Assembly (NCBI GenBank): GCA_964276145.1
Contig: CAXYDN010000007.1
Span: 1 to 64,000, forward strand
Length of the DNA stretch: 64,000 bases
Source: SCGC-AAA076-P13 sp964276145
GTDB taxonomy: Bacteria > Pseudomonadota > Gammaproteobacteria > Magnimaribacterales > D2472
Direction: 5' to 3'
Position numbers and translations under genes: made by a program. How positions within the stretch are numbered: the first letter of the stretch is position 1; each line of letters begins with the position of its first letter. This document shows, one piece after another, positions 19,506-27,588 of this stretch. The notes beneath the pieces are model-generated. The model was not told where the DNA came from. It ran no database searches and saw only the letters and a program-made list of their open reading frames with translations.

Positions 19506-19656
19506 AAAAGCTACATTACCATCTAAAATCTGTTTGATTTGTCAGAAAGAATTTAAATGGAGAAAGAAATGGGAAAAAGATTGGAAAGAAGTTAAGTATT
19601 GCAGCGAAAGATGTAAAAGATCTAAGAATTCAAAGACTCTTCAATCCAATCATTAA
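19498..19656 (+). CDS. DUF2256 small zinc-ribbon-like protein
   Basis: A 52-residue basic protein starting at TTG 19498. It carries CLICQKEFKWRKKWEKDW and then VKYCSERCKRSK, so two Cys pairs (residues 12/15 and 35/39) that could bind zinc. This matches DUF2256, a short family often beside photolyase or housekeeping genes and of unknown role. It starts eight bases before the DUF1285 stop and overlaps the convergent DUF885 gene by 35 bases, which would make gene finders skip it. Confidence 0.75.
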   Translation: MHKKATLPSKICLICQKEFKWRKKWEKDWKEVKYCSERCKRSKNSKTLQSNH

Positions 19657-21421
19657 TATAGTCTTCTAAAATGTCTAACGGAAGCGATCCTCTCTTAAGA
19701 AGTTCATGGTGAAAATCTTTAATATCATATTTATCGCCTAATTCTTTTTCTGCTTTATTGCGTAATTCAAGCATTTTCAATTGACCAATTTTATATGCTA
19801 AAGCTTGACCAGGCCATGCTATATACCTATCAACTTCATTTTCTATATCAAGCTTAGATTTAGCTGTGTTTTCTACAAATAAATCTATCGCCTCTTGTCT
19901 AGACCAATTCTTGTAATGCATTCCTGTATCAACAACTAAACGAATAGCTCTCCACATATCATAAGTTAATTGACCAAATTTATCGTAAGGATCATCATAT
20001 AGATTCATGAACTCTCCCAATTCTTCACTATACAAACCCCAGCCCTCAACAAACGCAGTAAAGCTTTGATATTTTCTAAATGTAGGAACATTTTCTAATT
20101 CTTGTGCTATTGATATTTGAAAGTGATGTCCTGGAACTGCTTCATGGACTGTTAATACTGGAATCTCATACTTAGGTCGAGATTCTGGCTTATACAAGTT
20201 AGCGTAAAAGTAACCAGGCCTACCTTTGGCTGGTGAGTTGTAATATGCAGTTGTAGTGTATGGTGCTGATTCAGCTGGTATTGGAATAACTCCATATGGA
20301 GCTCTTGGAAAGACCTTGAATATTTTTGGGAGTAGCGGATCTATTGATTTCGCCATAATCAGATAAGCATTTAATAAATCTTCTGGATTATCATAATAAA
20401 ACCTAGGACTTGTTCTTAGGTAGTTAAGAAATGATTTAAAATCTCCATCCCAATCCAAGTCAGTAATAATCTGCTCCATTTCTTTTCTAATTCTTAGGAC
20501 TTCTTTTAGTCCAATATCATGAATTTCATCAGGAGTTAAGTCTGTTGTGGTGTGATATCTAGCTGCATATTCATACCATTTATCTCCTCCTGGAACACCA
20601 TTAAGTCCAATACTTGATCTTGAGTTTGGTAAATAAGTATTTTTAAGAAAATTATTTAAATCAACATAGGCAGGAATAATTTGTGACTTAATTAATAGAG
20701 TTGCTCTATTAATCAAATCTTCTTTCTCACCTTTATTAAAAAAAGAATTATCTGCAGTTAAAAAAATCTTTAGATAAGGGTTATCTACAATCTCTGAATT
20801 TAATATATTATCAATTTGTAATATTACTTGCCTAGTAACAAGTTGTGGTTGCGTATAACCTTTTTTCAAACCATCTTCTATGTTGGTTTTTGTATTAGCT
20901 ATATTGTCAGCATATTTAGAAAGTCTTATTAACCAATCTTCATAGTCTTGCTTAGATTCATAAACTAACCTATCTCCAGTCTCAAAATAACTTTGAACCC
21001 CACCTCTTTGATTTAAGCTCATATAATAGGAGGGGTATTCTGCAGCTTCTATTGAGTTATTAAGACTAATTCTTTTTAATTTATAGTTTAATTTATTATC
21101 GCTATTTAGCTTTTCATAATTAAACCTATTTAGGTTGATTAAATCCTTTTGAAGCTTAGCTTTATTCTTAACAAATTCTTGAATGCTATTAGATGTAATA
21201 TCTTGATTAAAACTCTTGTTACCCAAGAGCGATGCAAATATTGGTCTATCTTTTAAGTTTTGTTCCCATTGGTTTGAAAGATATTTTTCAAATACTATAT
21301 TTTCATCTATTACTTGTTTTTGAAGATCATCGCCTAAGTTAACATTACTATCAATTTGACATGCAGAAGTAAAAAATATTAAAAAGATTGATAGACTAGT
21401 TTTTTTATTAAAAAAAACCAT
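19622..21421 (-). CDS. DUF885 family lipoprotein (putative metallopeptidase)
   Basis: A 599-residue protein with a lipoprotein signal: a hydrophobic stretch followed by lipobox FTSAC (Cys at about residue 21), so likely membrane-anchored in the periplasm or outer membrane. The DUF885 core includes HEAVPGHHFQ, an HExxxxH-like zinc-binding motif, WGLYSEELGEFM, YDMWRAIRLVVDTGMH and YIAWPGQALAYKIGQ. DUF885 members are regarded as zinc-dependent peptidase relatives. The 3' end overlaps the convergent DUF2256 gene; the start abuts the ETF-QO stop, suggesting co-transcription. Confidence 0.85.
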   Translation of the reverse strand: MVFFNKKTSLSIFLIFFTSACQIDSNVNLGDDLQKQVIDENIVFEKYLSNQWEQNLKDRPIFASLLGNKSFNQDITSNSIQEFVKNKAKLQKDLINLNRFNYEKLNSDNKLNYKLKRISLNNSIEAAEYPSYYMSLNQRGGVQSYFETGDRLVYESKQDYEDWLIRLSKYADNIANTKTNIEDGLKKGYTQPQLVTRQVILQIDNILNSEIVDNPYLKIFLTADNSFFNKGEKEDLINRATLLIKSQIIPAYVDLNNFLKNTYLPNSRSSIGLNGVPGGDKWYEYAARYHTTTDLTPDEIHDIGLKEVLRIRKEMEQIITDLDWDGDFKSFLNYLRTSPRFYYDNPEDLLNAYLIMAKSIDPLLPKIFKVFPRAPYGVIPIPAESAPYTTTAYYNSPAKGRPGYFYANLYKPESRPKYEIPVLTVHEAVPGHHFQISIAQELENVPTFRKYQSFTAFVEGWGLYSEELGEFMNLYDDPYDKFGQLTYDMWRAIRLVVDTGMHYKNWSRQEAIDLFVENTAKSKLDIENEVDRYIAWPGQALAYKIGQLKMLELRNKAEKELGDKYDIKDFHHELLKRGSLPLDILEDYINDWIEESLNS

Positions 21422-23052
21422 TACATATTTGGATAATTGGGGCCACCTGGACCTTCAGGACTAACCCAATTAATGTTTTGAGATGGGTCTTTTATATCGC
21501 AAGTTTTACAATGAACACAATTTTGAGCATTAATTACAAATTTCTTTTCGTTATCTTTTTCAACGACCTCATAAACACCTGCTGGACAGTATCTCTGAGC
21601 CGGTTCATCGTAGAGAGGTAAGTTAATACTAATTGGTATTGATGGATCTTTTAATTGTAGGTGACACGGCTGATCTTCTTCATGGTTAGTATTTGATAGA
21701 TATACTGATGAAAGCTTATCAAATGAATAAACCCCATCAGGTTTTGGGTAATCAATCTTAGGCATTTCGTCTGCTTTTTTAAGGCATGCGTAATCTGGAG
21801 TAGAGTGGTTTAATGTAAAGGGTAGATTGCCTCTAAATATAAATTGGTCAATAACATTCATAGCTGCTCCTATTAAGGCTCCAAATTTATGGAAAATAGG
21901 GCCAAAGTTTCTAGATTTATATAATTCTTCATATAACCATGAGTCATGAACTTTATCGTCATATGAAATACCTGTAGAGATATCGTTATTAAGATTTTGA
22001 TAGATGTGTTCACCAGCTATAAGTCCTGATTTCATTGCGGTATGTGAACCTTTTATTTTTGAAAAGTTAAGAGTCCCAGCATTATCACCAATTAATAAGC
22101 CTCCAGGGAATTCCATTTTTGGTAATGACTGAAGACCACCTTTTATTAGTGCACGAGCACCATACGATCTTCTTTCAGCACCTTCAAGATATTTTTTTAT
22201 AGAAGGATGTGTTTTCCATTTTTGAAACTCATCAAATGGACTTAAATGTGGGTTTTTGTAATCTAAAGGCACAACAAATCCTATATATGCTTCTTTGTTC
22301 TCCCCATGGTAAAAATATGATCCAGCTGGAGTATCTGTTGATGTCGGCCACCCATTTGTATGTATTACAAGGCCTTCCTCATGCTTATCTTCTTGAAGTT
22401 TCCAAACTTCTTTAAAACCTATACCATAATGTTGAGGATCTTTATCTTTAGATAAGTCAAATTTTTCAATAATCTCTTTACCTAAATGACCTCTACAGCC
22501 TTCACCTAAAATTGTATATTTTGCTCTTATTTCAATACCTGGTTCATTGCCGGGTTTAAGTTCTCCACTTGCATCAATACCCATATCTCCAGTTTGAACG
22601 CCTACAACTTTATCTCCTTCATATAATAGTTTACTTGCAGGAAAACCTGGAAAAATTTCTACACCAAGATTCTCAGCTTGCTCTGCCAACCATCTGCATA
22701 GATTACCAAGACTTATTACATAATTTCCATGATTGTTCATAGTCGGCATAATAAAAGCGGGTACAGGCAAACTTATTTTTTCAAGAAGAAATAAAAGTTT
22801 ATCTTTTTTAACAGGCACATTTAATGGAGCATTTAAATCTTTCCAATTAGGAATTAATTCGTCAAGAGCTGTAGTTTGAAATACATTACCCGATAAAATA
22901 TGAGCTCCTATTTCAGAACCTTTCTCAAGTAAGCATATAGAATAGTCTGTACCATTTTCTTTATTCATTTGAGCAAATTTAATTGCTGTCGATAATCCAG
23001 AAGGACCACCGCCAACGACGACTACATCATATTCCATAGTTTCTCTTTCCAT
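21421..23052 (-). CDS. Electron transfer flavoprotein-ubiquinone oxidoreductase
   Basis: A 543-residue FAD and 4Fe-4S enzyme that passes electrons from reduced ETF to ubiquinone at the inner membrane. FAD motif VVVGGGPSGLSTAIKFA lies at the N-terminus; the ubiquinone-binding and FAD regions ILGEGCRGHLGKEII and GGLLIGDNAGTLNFSKIKGSH follow; the C-terminal cluster cysteines are in YCPAGVYEV and CVHCKTCDI. I chose the ATG at 23052 because GAGG lies nine bases upstream; a longer frame to 23085 adds 11 residues with no family support. Divergent from etfB-etfA. Confidence 0.95.
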   Translation of the reverse strand: MERETMEYDVVVVGGGPSGLSTAIKFAQMNKENGTDYSICLLEKGSEIGAHILSGNVFQTTALDELIPNWKDLNAPLNVPVKKDKLLFLLEKISLPVPAFIMPTMNNHGNYVISLGNLCRWLAEQAENLGVEIFPGFPASKLLYEGDKVVGVQTGDMGIDASGELKPGNEPGIEIRAKYTILGEGCRGHLGKEIIEKFDLSKDKDPQHYGIGFKEVWKLQEDKHEEGLVIHTNGWPTSTDTPAGSYFYHGENKEAYIGFVVPLDYKNPHLSPFDEFQKWKTHPSIKKYLEGAERRSYGARALIKGGLQSLPKMEFPGGLLIGDNAGTLNFSKIKGSHTAMKSGLIAGEHIYQNLNNDISTGISYDDKVHDSWLYEELYKSRNFGPIFHKFGALIGAAMNVIDQFIFRGNLPFTLNHSTPDYACLKKADEMPKIDYPKPDGVYSFDKLSSVYLSNTNHEEDQPCHLQLKDPSIPISINLPLYDEPAQRYCPAGVYEVVEKDNEKKFVINAQNCVHCKTCDIKDPSQNINWVSPEGPGGPNYPNM

Positions 23053-23078
23053 ACTTAACCTCAAATATTGTTGTAAAA

Positions 23079-23104
23079 TGCACAAAAGGAATTACAATTG
23101 TGCA
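23079..23104. promoter_or_regulatory. Inverted repeat in the ETF-QO/etfBA divergent promoter
   Basis: Perfect 7-base arms TGCACAA (23079-23085) and TTGTGCA (23098-23104) are separated by 12 bases, lying 27 bp before the chosen ETF-QO start and 69 bp before etfB. Position between two functionally linked divergent genes suggests a regulator site; no regulator can be named. Confidence 0.4.
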
Positions 23105-23172
23105 GTATTACTGATTATAACTATCATTTATAATCTTAGACACAATATTTACTACAAAAATATATATAAATT

Positions 23173-23925
23173 ATGAAAATATTAGTACCAATTAAGAGAG
23201 TTGTTGATTACAACGTTAAAGTTAGGCCTATGCCGGATAACTCAAATGTTGATTTAAATAATGCAAAAATGTCTGTCAATCCGTTTTGTGAAATAGCTTT
23301 AGAAGAGGCTGTCCGTATTAAAGAAGCTGGTAATGCCGAAGAGGTTATTGCTATTACGGTTGGCAAAAGTGAATCCCAAGAACAATTAAGAACAGCTTTG
23401 GCTTTAGGAGCTGACAGAGCTATTCTAATTGAAACAGATTCACTACTTGAACCTTTAGCTATTTCAAAGGTATTAGCAAAAGTCGTTGAACAAGAACAAC
23501 CCGACCTAGTAATTTTAGGAAAACAAGCTATAGATGGTGATAATAATCAAACAGGACAAATGCTTGCAGCTCTTCTAGATTGCCCTCAAGCGACAAATGC
23601 ATCAGAAGTTATCTTAGACGAATCAAGCGTTACTGTAACTAGGGAAATTGATGGTGGACTTCAAACATTAAAATTAAATAAACCTGCTGTAGTAACCACA
23701 GACCTAAGACTTAATGAACCAAGATATGCATCATTACCAAACATAATGAAAGCCAAGAAAAAAGAGTTAACTGTTACTAATATATCTGATCTCGGTGTAG
23801 ATGTTAGTCCACGAACTGAGCTGCTTTCAGTTGAACTACCGCCATCAAGAGATGCTGGTATTGTTGTTGAATCTGTTGATGAGTTGGTTGAAAAACTTAA
23901 AAATGAAGCGAAGGTGATCACATGA
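23173..23925 (+). CDS. etfB: Electron transfer flavoprotein, beta subunit
   Basis: A 250-residue ETF beta subunit, which with EtfA collects electrons from acyl-CoA and other flavin dehydrogenases. The N-terminal KILVPIKRVVDYNVKVR, the AMP-binding region VILGKQAIDGDNNQTGQMLAALL and the C-terminal DLGVDVSPRTELLSVELPP are typical. Overlaps etfA by four bases (ATGA). Opposite orientation to the ETF-QO gene, 120 bp away. Confidence 0.96.
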   Translation: MKILVPIKRVVDYNVKVRPMPDNSNVDLNNAKMSVNPFCEIALEEAVRIKEAGNAEEVIAITVGKSESQEQLRTALALGADRAILIETDSLLEPLAISKVLAKVVEQEQPDLVILGKQAIDGDNNQTGQMLAALLDCPQATNASEVILDESSVTVTREIDGGLQTLKLNKPAVVTTDLRLNEPRYASLPNIMKAKKKELTVTNISDLGVDVSPRTELLSVELPPSRDAGIVVESVDELVEKLKNEAKVIT

Positions 23926-24851
23926 GTATATTAGTAATTGCAGAACATGATAATTCCTTAATAAAGGGAGCTACTTTAAATACAGTTGCAGCAGCTTCTC
24001 GTTTAAATGCTGAGGTGACTCTTCTTGTTGCCGGTTGTGATATATCTGGCGTTTTAGATGAAGCTAAAAAAATCTTAGGAGTTTCTAAGATAATTTCTTG
24101 CGATGATGAGTTATATAAAAACTTTCTTGCTGAGGATTTTTCAAAATTAGTTTTAAGTATTGCTGATTCATATTCTTATATATTTGCACCTGCAACAACA
24201 TTTGGTAAGAATTTAATGCCTAGGATTTCAGCCAAACTAGACACACAACAAATATCAGATATTATTTCTGTTGAATCAGAAGATACATTCAAAAGACCTA
24301 TATATGCTGGAAGCTGTATAGCTACTGTTAAGTCCAATGATTCTGTTAAGTTGATCACAGTTAGAGCTACAGCTTTTGATCCAGTAACACTTGATAATAA
24401 TGATGTGCCTGTTGAATCAATTGGTGCAGTTGATGCATCTAAAATTAGCGAATTTGTTTCTGAAGAAATAGCGAAAAGTGATAGGCCTGAATTAACTGCT
24501 GCTAATATTGTTATCTCTGGCGGCCGTGGAATGCAGTCAGGTGATAATTTTCATTTACTTGACTCTATCGCAGATAAATTAGGAGCTGCCGTTGGAGCTT
24601 CAAGAGCAGCTGTAGATGCAGGTTTCGTTCCAAATGACTATCAAGTAGGTCAAACTGGTAAAATAGTAGCACCTGATTTATATATTGCAGTCGGTATATC
24701 TGGTGCTATACAGCATTTAGCTGGCATGAAAGATTCAAAAGTAATTGTTGCTATTAATAAAGATGAGGATGCTCCTATCTTTCAGGTAGCTGATTATGGT
24801 TTAGTAGCTGATTTATTTACTGCTTTGCCAGAACTAGATTCAAAACTTTAA
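23922..24851 (+). CDS. etfA: Electron transfer flavoprotein, alpha subunit
   Basis: A 309-residue ETF alpha subunit. The FAD-binding C-terminal domain is clear from ISGGRGMQSGDNFHLLDSIADKLGAAVGASRAAVDAGFVP, then QVGQTGKIVAPDLYIAVGISGAIQHLAGM and AINKDEDAPIFQVADYGLVADLF. Forms a heterodimer with the preceding EtfB. A strong intrinsic terminator follows at 24875, ending the two-gene operon. Confidence 0.96.
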   Translation: MSILVIAEHDNSLIKGATLNTVAAASRLNAEVTLLVAGCDISGVLDEAKKILGVSKIISCDDELYKNFLAEDFSKLVLSIADSYSYIFAPATTFGKNLMPRISAKLDTQQISDIISVESEDTFKRPIYAGSCIATVKSNDSVKLITVRATAFDPVTLDNNDVPVESIGAVDASKISEFVSEEIAKSDRPELTAANIVISGGRGMQSGDNFHLLDSIADKLGAAVGASRAAVDAGFVPNDYQVGQTGKIVAPDLYIAVGISGAIQHLAGMKDSKVIVAINKDEDAPIFQVADYGLVADLFTALPELDSKL

Positions 24852-24874
24852 ATATTTTTTAATATTTTTACTTC

Positions 24875-24902
24875 AATAGGGCTTTGTAGCCCTATTTTTT
24901 TT
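24875..24902 (+). terminator. Rho-independent terminator after etfBA
   Basis: A perfect 9-base stem AATAGGGCT / AGCCCTATT (24875-24883 and 24888-24896) with loop TTGT is followed directly by a run of T residues. It lies 24 bases after the etfA stop. Confidence 0.88.
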
Positions 24903-24960
24903 CTTATTCATATGTAGAATAAAGTAATGTATATACAATATATAACTTTTATTTTAAAAG

Positions 24961-25911
24961 ATGGCTGAAAATAGATTCTTTTATTTTTATGCTGCGCTCT
25001 CTATATCATTCATATTTTTGTTTGTTTTTTTTACATTAAGTTCATTTGGTCTTATACAGTCATCGGAAGGCGCTGGTTTAATTGGGGAGGCATCAAGGTG
25101 GTGTGAAAGAGTTTCTGGCGGCCTTTTCAGGGAACCATTAAATACTCTTAGTAATCTAGGCTTTATGGTTGTTGGACTGTATATGTTTTGGATCATATGT
25201 AACGACAGACAAAACTCCACTAATCCCTTTATAGGAATTACACCAATATCCTTGCTCTATGCGTCTGTTGTTATTTTTCTTGGTCCAGGATCAATGCTTA
25301 TGCATGGAACAAATACTGTGTGGGGTGGTTGGGCAGATAATCTTAGTATGATCATGTTTATAATACTTCCATGGCTTTATAATATATACAGCATGTCCAA
25401 TTGGACTTCTAAACAATTATTATCAATCTACGTATCCATAGTAATTATATATTCAATCTGGAGATGGTTTACAGACTGGGGTCTGGGTATAAATTTTAAT
25501 CTTTTTGGTGTGTCAATAGGTTTGTGGGCTATATCAGAGACGCTTTATAGGTTTTGGTCACCTTCATTTAGATTTCTATCAGGTTTTGTAGGCTTTGTTG
25601 TTTTAATGTTATTCGGAACTATGCCAAATGAGGTATTTAGTAACTTCTCTGAGTATTGGTGGGTTATCTTGTTTTGGTTACCTGGATTATTAGCTACAAA
25701 TAAGCCACTTAATACAAGGACTTACAAATGGTATTTTCTTGGAATGATTGCATATTTTTCAGCATTTGCAATATGGCTAACTGGGGTTCCAGATAATGAA
25801 TTATGTGAACCAGATTCAATTATTCAAGCCCATTCAATCTGGCACTTACTATCAGCTTTAGCTACTTACTTCTTCTTTTTACATTTTAGAGACGAGAAAG
25901 TCTCAAGTTAA
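24961..25911 (+). CDS. Ceramidase-like (CREST superfamily) membrane protein
   Basis: A 316-residue protein with about seven to nine hydrophobic segments. Motifs resemble the alkaline ceramidase/CREST superfamily of membrane hydrolases: WCERV with EPLNTLSNLGF near the N-terminus, LMHGTNTVWGGWADNLSM in the middle, and a C-terminal QAHSIWHLLSA. These supply the Ser, Asp and His residues proposed to hold zinc in that superfamily. The likely activity is hydrolysis of an amide lipid in the membrane, but substrate is unproven and bacterial homologues are mostly uncharacterised. It stands alone behind a terminator. Confidence 0.65.
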   Translation: MAENRFFYFYAALSISFIFLFVFFTLSSFGLIQSSEGAGLIGEASRWCERVSGGLFREPLNTLSNLGFMVVGLYMFWIICNDRQNSTNPFIGITPISLLYASVVIFLGPGSMLMHGTNTVWGGWADNLSMIMFIILPWLYNIYSMSNWTSKQLLSIYVSIVIIYSIWRWFTDWGLGINFNLFGVSIGLWAISETLYRFWSPSFRFLSGFVGFVVLMLFGTMPNEVFSNFSEYWWVILFWLPGLLATNKPLNTRTYKWYFLGMIAYFSAFAIWLTGVPDNELCEPDSIIQAHSIWHLLSALATYFFFLHFRDEKVSS

Positions 25912-25917
25912 AGAGGT

Positions 25918-26136
25918 CTATCTCCCTCTAAAGGTAATTCTGCCAACTGTTAAATCATAGGGAGTCATCTCTACTTTAACTTTATCACCAGTTAAAATTC
26001 TAATGTAATGCTTACGCATTTTTCCTGATATATGGGCAGTAATAACGTGATCGTTTTCTAGTTTTACTTTAAATTTAGTATTAGGCAAAGTTTCAATAAC
26101 TTCACCTTCAAACTCTAGTGCATCTTCTTTTGACAT
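25918..26136 (-). CDS. infA: Translation initiation factor IF-1
   Basis: A 72-residue S1/OB-fold protein, the exact length of E. coli IF-1. Sequence features VIETLPNTKFKVKLENDH, AHISGKMRKHYIRILTGDKV and MTPYDLTVGRITFR are diagnostic. IF-1 binds the ribosomal A site during initiation. It is convergent with the ceramidase-like gene (six bases between the stops). Confidence 0.97.
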   Translation of the reverse strand: MSKEDALEFEGEVIETLPNTKFKVKLENDHVITAHISGKMRKHYIRILTGDKVKVEMTPYDLTVGRITFRGR

Positions 26137-26162
26137 GACCGCTATTTTACACTATTAATTAG

Positions 26163-26564
26163 TTATTTATTATCTTTATAAGCTAAAAGAAGTGAGATGG
26201 TTTGAACTACAAGAACTACAATAAAGGAAAGTATATTTAATGGAATGTTAAAAGGTCTCAATTCATCAACTCCAATACCAACAGCAAGTCCGTTGTAAAA
26301 AGGCATAGTAATAACTGAAATCATAAAACCCAGAATCATACACAAACTTAAAAGTGAAGCTATGGAATGCATATTCTTCTTCCATATCAAATAAAGTCCT
26401 AAAAAAGCTATCATGAAGTTTGTTGCCAATCTCCAAACCTCATGAACTCTTGAATGCTCATCCCAGTCAGGATTAAATAGATGAGTATCGCCAATATCCA
26501 ATAATAATGGACCTATGCCTGCTAATATTAAGCAAAGTGAAGTTAATAACTTAGGTATCGTCAT
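26163..26564 (-). CDS. Small four-helix membrane protein of unknown function
   Basis: A 133-residue protein with four clear hydrophobic helices and short loops. The only conspicuous non-membrane stretch is DIGDTHLFNPDWDEHSRVHEVWRL, whose His/Asp/Trp residues face the loop between helices 1 and 2. I do not recognise a characterised family; it resembles uncharacterised small DUF membrane proteins. It starts 14 bases inside the end of the FAH-family gene, so the two are probably co-transcribed. Confidence 0.6.
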   Translation of the reverse strand: MTIPKLLTSLCLILAGIGPLLLDIGDTHLFNPDWDEHSRVHEVWRLATNFMIAFLGLYLIWKKNMHSIASLLSLCMILGFMISVITMPFYNGLAVGIGVDELRPFNIPLNILSFIVVLVVQTISLLLAYKDNK

Positions 26565-27462
26565 TCGTTGGTATTCTTCCTTTTAAAAATTCTGGCATAA
26601 AGCTTATATTTGAATGATCGTTAATTCTAATACACTTATTTTTAATAGTTCCAATTTCTTTAATTGATGTTGTGACAATATCACCATCTTTAAGTAATTT
26701 ACCTTGAGTTGCGCCAACACCTGAAGGTGTTCCTGTAAATATAAGATCTCCAGTATTTAATGTTAGGAATTCTGATATGTAAGAAATAATATCTGGAACT
26801 GTAAATATTAAGTCATCGGTACTTGATTCTTGTCTTAATTCATCATTTATATAGCATTCAAGGTGAAGAGCATCTTTATTGACAACCAAATCTGGAGATA
26901 CTAAGTAAGGACCTATAGGTCCAAATGTATCAAAGGATTTGCCAAGATTGAATTGAGGAGGAGTGGCGTGAAATTGAACAGCTCTATCTGAGATATCTTG
27001 TCCTACTGTTAATCCAGCCACATGATTCCAAGCAGCTTCTTTCGATATGTTTTTACCTTCTTTGCCTATCACAAGGACAAGCTCTGCCTCATAATCAACA
27101 ATATCACTCTTCATTTCAACATTGTCAAAAGGCCCAACAATACAACTAGTATGTTTTGTAAAGACCATTGGAAATGGTGGAATCTCCATGCCACTTTCTT
27201 CAGCATGCGCTCTATAGTTCAGACCTACAGCAAAACAATTTCTAGAATCTGTTACTGGTGGTCCTAACAAAGAGTTTTCTATTAATCCTGTTGGTTCAAA
27301 GTTATCAATTTTGGTAGATAACTCATGTAAATCATCTAATGAGTTTAGAATTTTTGACGGATCTGATGTGATCTTACCTTGTGAAATTGTATTAATATCA
27401 TAATAGGAATCACCATGGATAAGTGCTGATTTACCATTAATATTTGCTAACTTAAATCCCAT
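26551..27462 (-). CDS. Fumarylacetoacetate hydrolase-family protein
   Basis: A 303-residue FAH-fold enzyme; family members hydrolyse or decarboxylate 2-oxo and 1,3-dioxo acids from aromatic breakdown. The C-terminal domain shows NCFAVGLNYRAHAEESG, the metal-binding DYEAELVLVIGKEGKNIS, GLTVGQDISDRAVQ, KSFDTFGPIGPYLV and LNTGDLIFTGTPSGVG. The metal-ligand acids E and D are present. It lies just downstream of the TonB receptor gene on the same strand, 126 bp apart. A role in the last steps of the neighbouring aromatic pathway is plausible inference; it may instead be an oxaloacetate decarboxylase-like enzyme. Confidence 0.85.
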   Translation of the reverse strand: MGFKLANINGKSALIHGDSYYDINTISQGKITSDPSKILNSLDDLHELSTKIDNFEPTGLIENSLLGPPVTDSRNCFAVGLNYRAHAEESGMEIPPFPMVFTKHTSCIVGPFDNVEMKSDIVDYEAELVLVIGKEGKNISKEAAWNHVAGLTVGQDISDRAVQFHATPPQFNLGKSFDTFGPIGPYLVSPDLVVNKDALHLECYINDELRQESSTDDLIFTVPDIISYISEFLTLNTGDLIFTGTPSGVGATQGKLLKDGDIVTTSIKEIGTIKNKCIRINDHSNISFMPEFLKGRIPTNDDT

Positions 27463-27537
27463 TATGACTCCTTGATAAAATTACTTATTGATATTATTTA
27501 ACTGTAAAAATTTGAATGTTATTTTTTAAAGGGGGAC

Positions 27538-27568
27538 GTGGTAAGAATAAATAATTTAAACTTACCAC
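27538..27568 (-). terminator. Hairpin downstream of the TonB receptor gene
   Basis: Perfect 8-base arms GTGGTAAG and CTTACCAC enclose a 15-base AT loop, 21 bases beyond the TonB receptor stop. There is no immediate T-run on either side (a TTTAAAAAA stretch begins seven bases later on the minus strand), so it could be a weak terminator, a 3'-end stabiliser or a protein site. Confidence 0.4.
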
Positions 27569-27588
27569 ATCTATGCATTTCTAAATAA

